From positions 160,703 through 224,702 of the forward strand of contig DAOPQC010000001.1 of the NCBI GenBank assembly GCA_035358815.1: a stretch of DNA of 64,000 nucleotides. The letters run 5' to 3'. Below are positions 53,991-61,993 of the stretch, one piece after another. Numbering within the stretch: position 1 is the stretch's first letter; every line of letters starts with the position of its first letter. The translations under genes and the position numbers were made by a program. Origin of the DNA: Thermoanaerobaculales bacterium. Lineage in GTDB: Bacteria > Acidobacteriota > Thermoanaerobaculia > Thermoanaerobaculales > Sulfomarinibacteraceae. Under the pieces are notes generated by a model. That model searched no databases and had not been told where the DNA came from. It worked only from the letters and a program-made list of their open reading frames with translations.

Positions 53991-55085
53991 TCAACGCAGC
54001 CCCGGGGGCAGCAGGTAGAGGGTCATCGCGAAGGTCAGGTACACCATCAGCGCCAGCACGCCGACGAACCAGGTCGAGCGGCCGCTGTTGGTCACCATGG
54101 ACGCGGTGATCGTCGAGATCAGCACCATCACCACCGCGCCCGGCCAGAACTCGAGGCCCATCGGCGAGGGGCCGATGGCGTAGCTGGCCAGGACCAGGAC
54201 CGGGGCCACGAAGAGCGCGATCTGGGCTGCGCTCCCCATCGCGATGCCGACGCTCAGGTCGAGGCGGTTCTTGCGCGCGGCGGAGAACGCCGCGACCATT
54301 TCCGCCGCGGCACCCACCAGGGCTACGACGATGAAGCCGACGAACGCCGGTGTCATCCCGAACGCCTTCGCCGCCTCCTGCACCGATTCGACGAAGATCT
54401 CGCTCACCAGCGCCACCAGCACCGTGACGCCGGCCAGCGTGGCCAGCGCCAGACGGATCGGCCACGGCGCCTCGCCGGCCTCGCCGTGCTCCGCGCTGGC
54501 GAACAGCTCGCGGTGCGTCCTGAGCGAGAAGAGCAGGCCCAGCCCGTAGGCGACGATCAGCAGCACGGCCAGCCCCAGGCTCAACTCCCGCGCGAACGCC
54601 GCCGCGGCCGGGGAGTTGACCTTGGTCGTCGCAGAGGGCACCAGGAGGGCGACCGTGGCCAGGAAGAGCAGCCCCGCCTGGAGGCGGGCGGTGGCGCGGT
54701 TGAACTCCTGGACGTGGTGCTTGAGCCCGCCGAGCAGGAACGACGCGCCGAGCATGAACAGGGTGTTGGTCACGATCGCGCCGGCGATCGACGCCTTCAC
54801 CAGCATGTACTCCCCGGCGCGCAGCGCGGCGAGCGCGATGATCAGCTCGGTCAGGTTGCCGAGGGTGGCGTTGAGCAGCCCACCGACCGTGTCCCCGGTC
54901 TTCGCCGACACCGACTCGGTGGCATGGCTCAGCAGCCCTGCCAGCGGCACGATGGCGAGGACCGAGAGCACGAACAGTAGGGTCGACGCCTCCGGCCTGA
55001 GGGAGTGAGCGACCAGCACGGCTGGAACGAAGAGGAGGAGCCAGAACAGCGGGTTGCGGCGGACCGCATGAATGAGTTGGTTCAT
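53991..55085 (-). CDS. Calcium/cation antiporter (CAX/ChaA-like)
   Basis: A 364-residue antiporter with eleven predicted helices in two repeats. Repeat 1 has the CAX signature GNLTELIIALAALRAGE (GNxxE). Repeat 2 reads VGAAAEMVAAFSAARKNRLDLSVGIAMGSAAQIALFVAP, where most CAX proteins have GNAAEH: the Asn and His are replaced by Ala and Met. The glutamate needed for transport is kept. Family members exchange Ca2+ or Mn2+ for protons. A GCTACAAT-like -10 lies just nine bases before the ATG, suggesting a leaderless mRNA. It heads the operon with the VIT-like and barrel genes. Confidence 0.85.
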   Translation of the reverse strand: MNQLIHAVRRNPLFWLLLFVPAVLVAHSLRPEASTLLFVLSVLAIVPLAGLLSHATESVSAKTGDTVGGLLNATLGNLTELIIALAALRAGEYMLVKASIAGAIVTNTLFMLGASFLLGGLKHHVQEFNRATARLQAGLLFLATVALLVPSATTKVNSPAAAAFARELSLGLAVLLIVAYGLGLLFSLRTHRELFASAEHGEAGEAPWPIRLALATLAGVTVLVALVSEIFVESVQEAAKAFGMTPAFVGFIVVALVGAAAEMVAAFSAARKNRLDLSVGIAMGSAAQIALFVAPVLVLASYAIGPSPMGLEFWPGAVVMVLISTITASMVTNSGRSTWFVGVLALMVYLTFAMTLYLLPPGLR

Positions 55086-55093
55086 GGCTGTCG

Positions 55094-55099
55094 ATTGTA
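55094..55099 (-). promoter_or_regulatory. -10-like TACAAT just before the antiporter gene
   Basis: TACAAT on the minus strand, eight bases from the ATG at 55085. No ribosome site fits between. This is the clearest leaderless candidate in the window. Confidence 0.45.
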
Positions 55100-55159
55100 G
55101 AGCATGGTTTGAGCGCTGATCGGTCAGTAGTTTTGCCGATCGTTGTCTAGAATCGAAGC

Positions 55160-56926
55160 GTGGAGAATCAGGCAGTGGACGAGAGCAGCAGCGAGGCTGC
55201 CGGCACCGTCGTGGTGCCTGCGGGTCGGGAGCCGGGAGCTTGGTGGCGTGCGGTCCTCCCTCCCGCGCGGTGGCTGCGCTCCTACCAGCCGCGCTGGCTG
55301 GCCGGCGACGCCGTGGCGGGCGCGACGCTCGCCGCCTACGCCATCCCGGTGTCGCTGGCCTACGCGTCGCTCGCCGGCCTGCCACCGCAGCACGGGGTCT
55401 ACTGCTGCCTCTTCGGCGGCCTGTTGTACGCGCTCTTCGGCTCGTCGCGCCAGCTCGCGGTCGGGCCGACCTCGGCGATCTCGATGCTCGTCGGCGCCAC
55501 GGTCGCCGGGATGGCGGGGGGCGATCCCGCCCGCTGGGCCTCCATCGCCGCCCTGACGGCGCTCGTCTTCGCCGCGATCTGCGTGCTGGCCTGGCTGCTC
55601 AGCCTGAGCTCGCTGGTCAACTTCATCAGCGAGACCGTGCTGCTCGGCTTCAAGGCCGGCGCGGCAATCACCATCGCCACCACCCAGCTGCCCAAGCTGC
55701 TCGGCGTGCCGGGCGGCGGCGAGGGCTTCTTCGAGCGGGTGGTCATCATCGTGCGCCAGCTCGGCCAGACCAATCTCGCGGTGCTCGCCTTCGGCCTGGC
55801 GGCGATCGCGCTGCTCGTCGCGGGCGAGAAGCTGTTCCCCGGCCGGCCGGTCGCCCTGGTCGTGGTGGCGCTGTCGATCGTGCTGGTCTCGGTGCTGCCG
55901 CTGGCCGAGATCGGCTTCTCGACGGTCGGCCTGCTCCCCAGCGGCCTGCCGGTGATCGAGCTGCCCGAGCTGCGGGTCCGTGACGTCGACGGCGTCGTCC
56001 CGCTCGCCTTCGCCTGCTTCCTTCTGGCCTACATCGAGGGCATCTCGGCCGCCCGGGCCCTGGCCCAGAAGAACGGCTATGAGATCAACCCGCGCCAGGA
56101 GCTGCTCGCGCTCGGCGCGGCGAACCTCGCCGCCGGGCTCGGCCAGGGCTACCCGGTCGCCGGCGGGCTGTCCCAGTCCTCGGTGAACGACAAGGCCGGG
56201 GCGAGGACGCCGCTGGCGCTGGTCTTCGCCTCGGCCGTGATCGCGCTCTGCCTGCTCTATCTGACCGGCCTGCTGCGCAACCTCCCCAACGTCGTGCTGG
56301 CCGCCATCGTGCTGGTGGCGGTGGCGGGGCTGATCAAGGTCCGCGACCTGCGCCGGCTGTGGCGGGTGCGGCGCGCCGAGTTCGCGATCGCGATGGTGGC
56401 GCTGGTCGGCGTCCTGCTGCTCGGCATCCTGAGGGGCGTGATCGTGGCGGCGGTCATGTCGCTGGCGATGCTGCTGCGGGACCTGGCGCGGCCGCACGTG
56501 GCCGAGCTCGGCCGGATCCCGGGCACCCGGCGCTACTCCGACCTCGAGCGCCACCCCGACAACGAGCGGGTCCCGGGCCTGCTGATCATCCGGGTGGAAG
56601 CGCCGCTGCTCTACTTCAACGCCAACCACATCCGCGACATGGTCCGGCGGCACCTCGGCGCCGCCCCGGCGCCGGTGCGGGCGGTGGTCGTCGATCTCTC
56701 CACCTCGCCGACCATGGACGTGACGGCTGCCGTGATGCTCGGCGGGTTGCACCAGGAGCTCGCAGCGCGGGGCATCCCGCTTCGCTTCGCCAACGCCCGA
56801 GCCTCGGTGCGCGACTTCGTCCGGGCCGGCGGCGGCGAGGCCATGATCGGAGAGCTGAACCGGAAGCTCTCCCTGGATGGCATCATCCAGGAGGTGCTTG
56901 CCGGCATGCCGGCGTCGGGGCCGTGA
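55160..56926 (+). CDS. SulP/SLC26-family anion permease with STAS domain
   Basis: A 588-residue transporter. The membrane part (about 30-430) has the SulP start RWLRSYQPRWLAGDAVAGATLAAYAIPVSLAYASLAGLPPQHGVY and the internal repeat GPTSAISMLVGATVAGM. The C-terminal STAS domain (about 470-585) has LLIIRVEAPLLYFNANHIRDMVRRHL and the family pattern VVVDLSTSPTMDVTAAVMLGGLHQEL. Bacterial members move sulfate, bicarbonate or dicarboxylates; the substrate is not certain. No carbonic anhydrase follows. The start is GTG, six bases after TAGAAT (55148-55153), another short-leader arrangement. Divergent from the antiporter operon. Confidence 0.9.
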   Translation: MENQAVDESSSEAAGTVVVPAGREPGAWWRAVLPPARWLRSYQPRWLAGDAVAGATLAAYAIPVSLAYASLAGLPPQHGVYCCLFGGLLYALFGSSRQLAVGPTSAISMLVGATVAGMAGGDPARWASIAALTALVFAAICVLAWLLSLSSLVNFISETVLLGFKAGAAITIATTQLPKLLGVPGGGEGFFERVVIIVRQLGQTNLAVLAFGLAAIALLVAGEKLFPGRPVALVVVALSIVLVSVLPLAEIGFSTVGLLPSGLPVIELPELRVRDVDGVVPLAFACFLLAYIEGISAARALAQKNGYEINPRQELLALGAANLAAGLGQGYPVAGGLSQSSVNDKAGARTPLALVFASAVIALCLLYLTGLLRNLPNVVLAAIVLVAVAGLIKVRDLRRLWRVRRAEFAIAMVALVGVLLLGILRGVIVAAVMSLAMLLRDLARPHVAELGRIPGTRRYSDLERHPDNERVPGLLIIRVEAPLLYFNANHIRDMVRRHLGAAPAPVRAVVVDLSTSPTMDVTAAVMLGGLHQELAARGIPLRFANARASVRDFVRAGGGEAMIGELNRKLSLDGIIQEVLAGMPASGP

Positions 56927-56992
56927 GGGCGCCGCGGGTGGGTGGAAGCTCTCGTTCCCACGGGACGTTCAACGAAGACAGCGGAGGCTGAG

Positions 56993-57577
56993 ATGGCTGC
57001 GATCGTTCCACGCTGGGAGTGGCGGACCTTCGGGAGTGACTTCGGGGCCGCCGACGCCGGCTTCGCGGCGCTCGCCGTCGAGAAGGTGCAGGAGAGCGAC
57101 GAGCTCTACCTGCTGTCGCCGGTGACCCACGCCAACGTCAAGATCCGCGCCGAGCTGATGGACATCAAGACCCTCGAGCAGACCGACCAGGTCGGCCTCG
57201 AGCAGTGGCGGCCGGTGCTGAAGGCGAGCTTCCCGCTGGGGCAGGCCGAGGTGGCGGCGGTCTGCGCCGCGCTCGGGGTGTCCGCCCCGGCCGGCCGCGA
57301 GGCCTTCGCCCTCGACGAGCTGATCGCCGAGCTTGCGCGGCCGGGGCGCGGCGTGCGGGCCGTGGAGGTCCACAAGCGGCGGCTGCGCTACACGATCAAC
57401 GGCTGCATGTCGGAGATGACCGAGGTGGTGGCCGACGGCGTGCCGGTGCGCACGGTGGCGATCGAGTCCGAGGACGCCGTCCGCGTGGTCGCGGCCGTGC
57501 GCGAGATGGGCCTGGCGGGGCGGCCTAACATCAGCTACCCGCGCGGTCTCAAGGCCGCCGTCGGCATGAAGGGGTGA
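56993..57577 (+). CDS. CYTH-like (triphosphate-tunnel-type) protein
   Basis: A 194-residue protein that resembles CYTH domains (adenylyl cyclase CyaB / thiamine-triphosphatase fold), which bind triphosphates in a tunnel of charged strands. Strand-like blocks are VPRWEWRTFG, DELYLLSPVTHANVKIRAELMDIK, LEQWRPVLKASFPL, VEVHKRRLRYTI and SEMTEVV...RTVAIESED. The strict ExExK start is reduced to WEWR, so an inactive binder is possible. It ends eight bases before the Ppx/GppA phosphatase, with GCGGAGG before its own ATG. With that neighbour, a role in polyphosphate or nucleotide-polyphosphate metabolism is inferred. Confidence 0.5.
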   Translation: MAAIVPRWEWRTFGSDFGAADAGFAALAVEKVQESDELYLLSPVTHANVKIRAELMDIKTLEQTDQVGLEQWRPVLKASFPLGQAEVAAVCAALGVSAPAGREAFALDELIAELARPGRGVRAVEVHKRRLRYTINGCMSEMTEVVADGVPVRTVAIESEDAVRVVAAVREMGLAGRPNISYPRGLKAAVGMKG

Positions 57578-57585
57578 GGGGCGCC

Positions 57586-58497
57586 ATGCCGGTCTACGCG
57601 GTGATCGATTGCGGCACCAACTCGATCAAGTTCAACATCTCGGAGCGGCGGGCCGACGGCACGTGGCGGACGATCGTCGACCGCGGCGAGGTGACCAGGC
57701 TCGGCGAGGGCATACGGGAGACCGGCGCGATCGCCCCGGCAGCGGTCGAGCGGACCGTGGAGGCGATCGCCGGCATGGCCGCCGAGGCGGCGCGGCACGG
57801 CGCGTCGCAACTGATCGCGGTCGGCACCATGGGCATGCGCACTGCGTCCAACAGCGACGACTTCATCGCCTGGGTGCGGGAGCGCTGCGGCGTCGCCGTC
57901 GAGGTCATCTCCGGCCCGGAGGAGGGCCGGCTGGCCTACCTGGCCGTGAAGACCGGGCTCGGCCTCGCCGCGGGGCGTCTCGCCATCTTCGACACCGGCG
58001 GCGGCAGCACCCAGTTCACCTTCGGCCATGGCGACGCGGTCGACGAACAGTTCAGCGTCAACGTCGGCGCGGTCCGCCTGACCGAGCAGCACGGCCTCGG
58101 TGGCGTGCTCACCGCGTCCCAGCTCGAGATGGCGCTGACGGCGATCGCCGGCGAGTTCACGTGCCTCGACGGCCGGCCGAGGCCGGAGTCCCTGGTCGGC
58201 ATGGGCGGCGCCATCACCAACATGACCGCGGTGATGCACGGCCTCGCCACCTACGATCCCGCAGTGGTGCAGGGCTCGGAGCTCTCCCGCGGCGAGGTCG
58301 AGCGCCAGATCGAGCTTTACCGCACGCGCGATGTCGAGGCCCGCCGCCGGATCGTCGGCCTGCAGCCCAAGCGCGCCGACGTCATCCTGGCCGGCGCGTG
58401 CGTGGTGCGCACGGTGATGGTCAAGCTCGACCGCGATGCGCTCTCGGTCAGCGACCGCGGCCTGCGGCACGGCCTGCTGGCCGACCGCTTCTCCTGA
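57586..58497 (+). CDS. Ppx/GppA-family exopolyphosphatase
   Basis: A 303-residue enzyme of the sugar-kinase/HSP70/actin fold. It contains the first phosphate loop (VIDCGTNSIKFNI), the second (IFDTGGGSTQF) and the adenosine-type motif near GMGGAITNM. The length fits the short two-domain type without the C-terminal HD region of E. coli Ppx. Family members release phosphate from polyphosphate ends or split pppGpp. The ATG at 57586 follows GAGGGG; a GTG four codons earlier is possible. Its 3' end overlaps the convergent gene 58448 by 50 bases. Lying between two CYTH-like genes strengthens a polyphosphate role. Confidence 0.85.
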   Translation: MPVYAVIDCGTNSIKFNISERRADGTWRTIVDRGEVTRLGEGIRETGAIAPAAVERTVEAIAGMAAEAARHGASQLIAVGTMGMRTASNSDDFIAWVRERCGVAVEVISGPEEGRLAYLAVKTGLGLAAGRLAIFDTGGGSTQFTFGHGDAVDEQFSVNVGAVRLTEQHGLGGVLTASQLEMALTAIAGEFTCLDGRPRPESLVGMGGAITNMTAVMHGLATYDPAVVQGSELSRGEVERQIELYRTRDVEARRRIVGLQPKRADVILAGACVVRTVMVKLDRDALSVSDRGLRHGLLADRFS

Positions 58498-59305
58498 CCT
58501 TCGCGCGGGCCTTCCCGGCCTTCGCGCGCGCGCCGGACTCGGCCGGGCGCTTCGCCTTGGCCGCGAAGAAGTCGAGCGCCCAGCGGGTCTTGGCCTGCTG
58601 GTTCTCGTCGCGCTCCGCCCCGACCTCGGCCAGGAAGGCCATGAAGCCGAAGTAGATCACCGCAGCCTGCACGGCCGGTGCCTTGACCGAGATCTCCATG
58701 ATCTCTTCGCCGTCCGGCCGCCGCCACAGCTCGACCGTCATCGGCCAGGGCAGGGCAGGCTCCGCGAGCTTCCACCTGAAGGCCTCGATGGGACCGAGAA
58801 CGATCAGGTCGGAGTAGGGGAGATTCCGCTTCGCCATGCTGAGCAGGAAGTTGATCTGCTCCTCGGTGAAAAGGACGCCGATGCGCTGCGCTCCCGACGC
58901 CGCCTTCTTGATCACGCCCTTGTCGACCGGCATGGTCAGCGAGGCCGAGGTGACGACTCCCCGGTCGCTGGCGTCGGCCTCGATCTTGAAGCCCTTGTAC
59001 TTCTGCCAGCGCTTCGCCACCTGGTCCGGAACCACCGGCCGGAACTTGACCGTGCTGTCGTGGGTGCCGCCGACAATGCGCCGGGCGCGGGCGATGACCC
59101 CCGCTTCGAGCAGGGTGAGGTCCGGCGTGTCGAAGAAGTAGATGTAGCGGTCGGTCTCCTTGCCGGGATCGAGCCCGTAGCGCGCGAGCGCCGCCGCGAC
59201 CTGTCCCGGCGGGATCGTGGCCTTGACCTCGACGAAGTCCGCGCCGGCGACAACGTTGGCCGCGCGCCCCTTGGTGGCTGCTCCCCGTTTCTTCACGATG
59301 TCCAT
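58448..59305 (-). CDS. CYTH-like protein with basic C-terminal tail
   Basis: A 285-residue protein. Residues about 20-110 look like a CYTH domain: FVEVKATIPPG, then DRYIYFFDTPDLTLLEAGVIARARR and STVKFRPVV, the classic strand pattern of triphosphate tunnel enzymes, with one Glu of ExExK missing. The middle is alpha/beta (MTVELWRRPDGEEIMEIS). The last 35 residues are Lys/Arg/Ala-rich (KAGKARAKVRRSGRPAGRAAGRG), like nucleic-acid or polyanion binding tails. The gene starts with GCGGAGG before its ATG and overlaps the end of the convergent Ppx gene by 50 bases. It may bind polyphosphate. Confidence 0.5.
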   Translation of the reverse strand: MDIVKKRGAATKGRAANVVAGADFVEVKATIPPGQVAAALARYGLDPGKETDRYIYFFDTPDLTLLEAGVIARARRIVGGTHDSTVKFRPVVPDQVAKRWQKYKGFKIEADASDRGVVTSASLTMPVDKGVIKKAASGAQRIGVLFTEEQINFLLSMAKRNLPYSDLIVLGPIEAFRWKLAEPALPWPMTVELWRRPDGEEIMEISVKAPAVQAAVIYFGFMAFLAEVGAERDENQQAKTRWALDFFAAKAKRPAESGARAKAGKARAKVRRSGRPAGRAAGRGR

Positions 59306-59427
59306 GGTGCTGTCCTCCGCTGGGCTGCCAACCCATCATGTTAGAGCGTGTCCGCCGCCGCGGCACTCCGGAATTTTGCGAGGAGCTTCGATGGACCGCG
59401 GCCCGTAACGCCGGATCAGCGCTGGGC

Positions 59428-59433
59428 TATTCT
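59428..59433 (+). promoter_or_regulatory. -10-like TATTCT upstream of the AspT-like gene
   Basis: GCTATTCT lies 42 bases before the ATG at 59476, with the ribosome site GGGGAGGAG between. No -35 is seen. Confidence 0.35.
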
Positions 59434-59475
59434 GACCCCTGGAGCAGCGCCGGCTGGCGCAGGGGAGGAGAGCGC

Positions 59476-61155
59476 ATGAGCTTCTTCGTCGTCGCCCTCA
59501 GGAGCCATCCCGAGCTTGCGGTGTTCCTGACCCTCGCCGTGGGGTTCTTCATCGGCCGGTTCAAGATCGGCAACTTCTCGCTCGGCACCGTGGTGGGGAC
59601 CTTGCTCGCCGGCGTGCTCATCGGCCAGCTCGACATCAACGTCCCGGGCGCGGTGAAGACCGTCTTCTTCGATCTCTTCCTGTTCGCGACCGGCTACAAG
59701 GTGGGGCCGCAGTTCTTCCGCGGCCTCAAGAAGAACGCCCTGACCCAGGTCGCCCTGACGGTCGTCTTGTGCGTGACCTCGCTCGCGGTGGCGTTCACCG
59801 CGGCCAAGCTTCTCGACTACGACCGCGGCACCGCGGCCGGCCTGCTCGCCGGCGCGTTCACCGAGTCGACGGTGATCGGCACGGCCGGCGACGCGATCAA
59901 CCGCCTCGACATCCCGCCCGAGCAGAAGGAGCGCGAGCTCAACAACATCCCGATGGCCTATGCGGTGACCTACCTGGTCGGCACCATCTTCGTCGTCTGG
60001 TTCCTCTCCAACATCGCTCCGCGCCTGCTGCGGACCGATCTGGCCGCCGAGGCCCGAGCGCTCGAGTCCGAGTCGGCCGGCGCCGGCGAGGGCGAGCCCG
60101 GCGTCGCGTCCGGCTACCGCCGCTTCGCGCTGCGCGCCTTTCGGGTGGCGAGCCCCAGGCTCGACGCGCTGACGGTCGCCCAGCTCGAGGAGGAGTTCGG
60201 CGGCGAGCGGGTGTTCGTCGAGCGGCTGCGCCGCGGCCGTGAGCTGATCGACGCCGCCCCTGACACCATCATCCGGGCCGGGGACGTGATCGCCATGATG
60301 GCCCTGCGCGGGGTCATCGTCGATGCCGAGGACGTCATCGGCCCCGAGGTCGACGACCAGGAGCTGCTCGACTTGCCGGTCGCCATGCTCGACGTCGTGC
60401 TCACCAACAAGGCCCTGGTCGACCTCACGCTCGGCGAGCTCGCGGTGCTGCACGGCCGCGGAGTGGGGCTGCGCAAGCTCGTGCGGGCCGGCCAGGAGAT
60501 TCCCTTCGCCCATGGCACCACCCTCAACCGCGGCGACATCCTCCAGATCGTCGGCCCGCAGCGGCACGTCGAGCGCGCGGCCGAGGGCCTCGGCTACGCC
60601 GACCGGCCGACCAGCGCCACCGACATGATCTTCGTCGGCATCGGCATCGTGCTCGGCGGCCTGTTCGGGCTGCTGTCGGTCACCGTCGGCGGCCTCAGCC
60701 TCACGCTGACCTCGAGCGGCGGCGCGCTGGTCGGAGGCTTGGTGTTCGGCTGGCTGCGGTCGGTCCGCCCGACCTTCGGCCGGATCCCCGAGCCGGCGCT
60801 GTGGGTCTTCGACACGGTCGGGCTCGCCACCTTCATCGGTGTCGTCGGACTGGACGCCGGACCGACCTTCATCGACGGGCTGCGCCACACCGGCATCAGC
60901 CTGGTCTTCGTGGGCCTCGCGGTGGCGATCACGCCGCACCTGGTCGCGGTCCTGTTCGGCCGCTACGCGCTTCGGATGAACCCGGTGATCCTGCTCGGCG
61001 CCTGCTCGGGCGCCGGCACCAGCACCGCTGCGCTGCGCGCCATCCAGGACGCGGCCTCGAGCAAGCTGCCGGTGCTCGGCTACACCGTGCCCTACGCGAT
61101 CGGCAACATCCTGCTCACGGCCTGGGGGCCGCTGATCGTCGCCCTCATGTCGTGA
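59476..61155 (+). CDS. AspT/YidE-type membrane transporter with TrkA-C domains
   Basis: A 559-residue transporter of the aspartate-alanine-exchanger family. About ten helices are split in two by a central cytoplasmic part (about residues 200-370) with two TrkA-C (RCK-C) like ligand modules: FRVASPRLDALTVAQLEEEFG and LPVAMLDVVLTNKALVDLTLGELA. The AspT repeats are seen as FDLFLFATGYKVGPQFF and VGLDAGPTFIDGLRHTG, and the loops with GAFTESTVIGTAGDAIN and LGACSGAGTSTAALRAIQ. It probably exchanges dicarboxylates or amino acids. GGGGAGGAG precedes the ATG. A strong hairpin (61187-61210) follows it. Confidence 0.85.
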   Translation: MSFFVVALRSHPELAVFLTLAVGFFIGRFKIGNFSLGTVVGTLLAGVLIGQLDINVPGAVKTVFFDLFLFATGYKVGPQFFRGLKKNALTQVALTVVLCVTSLAVAFTAAKLLDYDRGTAAGLLAGAFTESTVIGTAGDAINRLDIPPEQKERELNNIPMAYAVTYLVGTIFVVWFLSNIAPRLLRTDLAAEARALESESAGAGEGEPGVASGYRRFALRAFRVASPRLDALTVAQLEEEFGGERVFVERLRRGRELIDAAPDTIIRAGDVIAMMALRGVIVDAEDVIGPEVDDQELLDLPVAMLDVVLTNKALVDLTLGELAVLHGRGVGLRKLVRAGQEIPFAHGTTLNRGDILQIVGPQRHVERAAEGLGYADRPTSATDMIFVGIGIVLGGLFGLLSVTVGGLSLTLTSSGGALVGGLVFGWLRSVRPTFGRIPEPALWVFDTVGLATFIGVVGLDAGPTFIDGLRHTGISLVFVGLAVAITPHLVAVLFGRYALRMNPVILLGACSGAGTSTAALRAIQDAASSKLPVLGYTVPYAIGNILLTAWGPLIVALMS

Positions 61156-61186
61156 GCCTCTCCGGCCCAGGCGCCGGCGAGCAAAG

Positions 61187-61210
61187 ACGGCCGCGGTTGC
61201 CCGCGGCCGT
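61187..61210 (+). terminator. 10-bp hairpin after the AspT-like gene
   Basis: ACGGCCGCGG, a 4-base loop TTGC, and CCGCGGCCGT, followed by only two more T residues (TTGCC). A stable stem with a short U tail, so a moderate intrinsic terminator. The AAAG on the left could serve the opposite strand, which has no gene here. Confidence 0.65.
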
Positions 61211-61307
61211 TTGCCGATGGCGAGTGTACGGCTCGTGAGCTTGTCCGGATGGGGCCTGCCTGTGATCGCCCTCACGACGAAGATGAGGGCCGGCAACGAA
61301 CGTCCGC

Positions 61308-61313
61308 TATGCT
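61308..61313 (+). promoter_or_regulatory. -10-like TATGCT before the small secreted-protein gene
   Basis: GCTATGCT lies 27 bases before the GTG at 61340, with GGGAGG between. The same TATGCT occurs at 28943. Confidence 0.4.
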
Positions 61314-61339
61314 GCAGGAATGCGGGAGGTACTTGGACG

Positions 61340-61978
61340 GTGAAACCCCTGATCGCGCTCTCTGTTGCGTTTATGTTGACTGGCGGAGCCGTCGCGTCGT
61401 GGGCGGAGGTTGAGGTCAGCTTCGGGGACGCGTTGGTGCAAGCCGAGGGGTTGACCAGCGGCGGCACTGCGGTGGTGTTCGGCGTGGCGCGGACGCGGGA
61501 CGGATGGCTGCGGCGGATCAGCCAGTTTGCGCTACCGGTCGAGGTCGACGGCACAGGTTCGATGTCGCTGGAGCTGCCAGAAGCCGTGCCGCAGATGTCG
61601 ATCTGGGCAGTGGCGGACCTCGCGACGGGCGAGGTCGGCGTGGGGTTTCCGGAGGGGATGGAGGGCATCCCGCTGCTCGAGGACGACGGCAGCCCGATGA
61701 CCGTCGGCCAGGTCGCGAGCGGTCGAATTCTGGCGGGTGTGGCGGAGGCCGACATTTTGGTGATTCGTCCAGGAGTCGGCGCGTGGCGGCTGCACGTGGG
61801 CGACGGTGGTCTCAGCGACGAGGACGGATCCCCAAACGGAGCGCTGCAAGTTCAGTTTGCGAACATGACCCCGATGATCGAGGGCTCGGGCCCGCTGCAC
61901 GGCGTGCGCCCTGGCGACTCGATCGTGCTGATCGATCCTCGTGAGATGGCCTATCTCGCCGAGCGGGTCGGCGGTTGA
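61340..61978 (+). CDS. Secreted protein of unknown function next to the RHS-like gene
   Basis: A 212-residue exported protein with a signal peptide (LIALSVAFMLTGGAVASWA). The body is beta-rich and acidic (VSFGDALVQAEGLTSGGTAVVFGVA, GMEGIPLLEDDGSPMTVG, GDGGLSDEDGSPNG). I recognise no family. GGGAGG lies eleven bases before the GTG start; a -10-like TATGCT is upstream. It ends 15 bases before the RHS-like gene, so the pair is an operon. It could be an export partner or cofactor of the RHS-like protein; a cytoplasmic immunity role is unlikely because it is exported. Confidence 0.65.
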   Translation: MKPLIALSVAFMLTGGAVASWAEVEVSFGDALVQAEGLTSGGTAVVFGVARTRDGWLRRISQFALPVEVDGTGSMSLELPEAVPQMSIWAVADLATGEVGVGFPEGMEGIPLLEDDGSPMTVGQVASGRILAGVAEADILVIRPGVGAWRLHVGDGGLSDEDGSPNGALQVQFANMTPMIEGSGPLHGVRPGDSIVLIDPREMAYLAERVGG

Positions 61979-61993
61979 GCGGGAGGTGACGCC

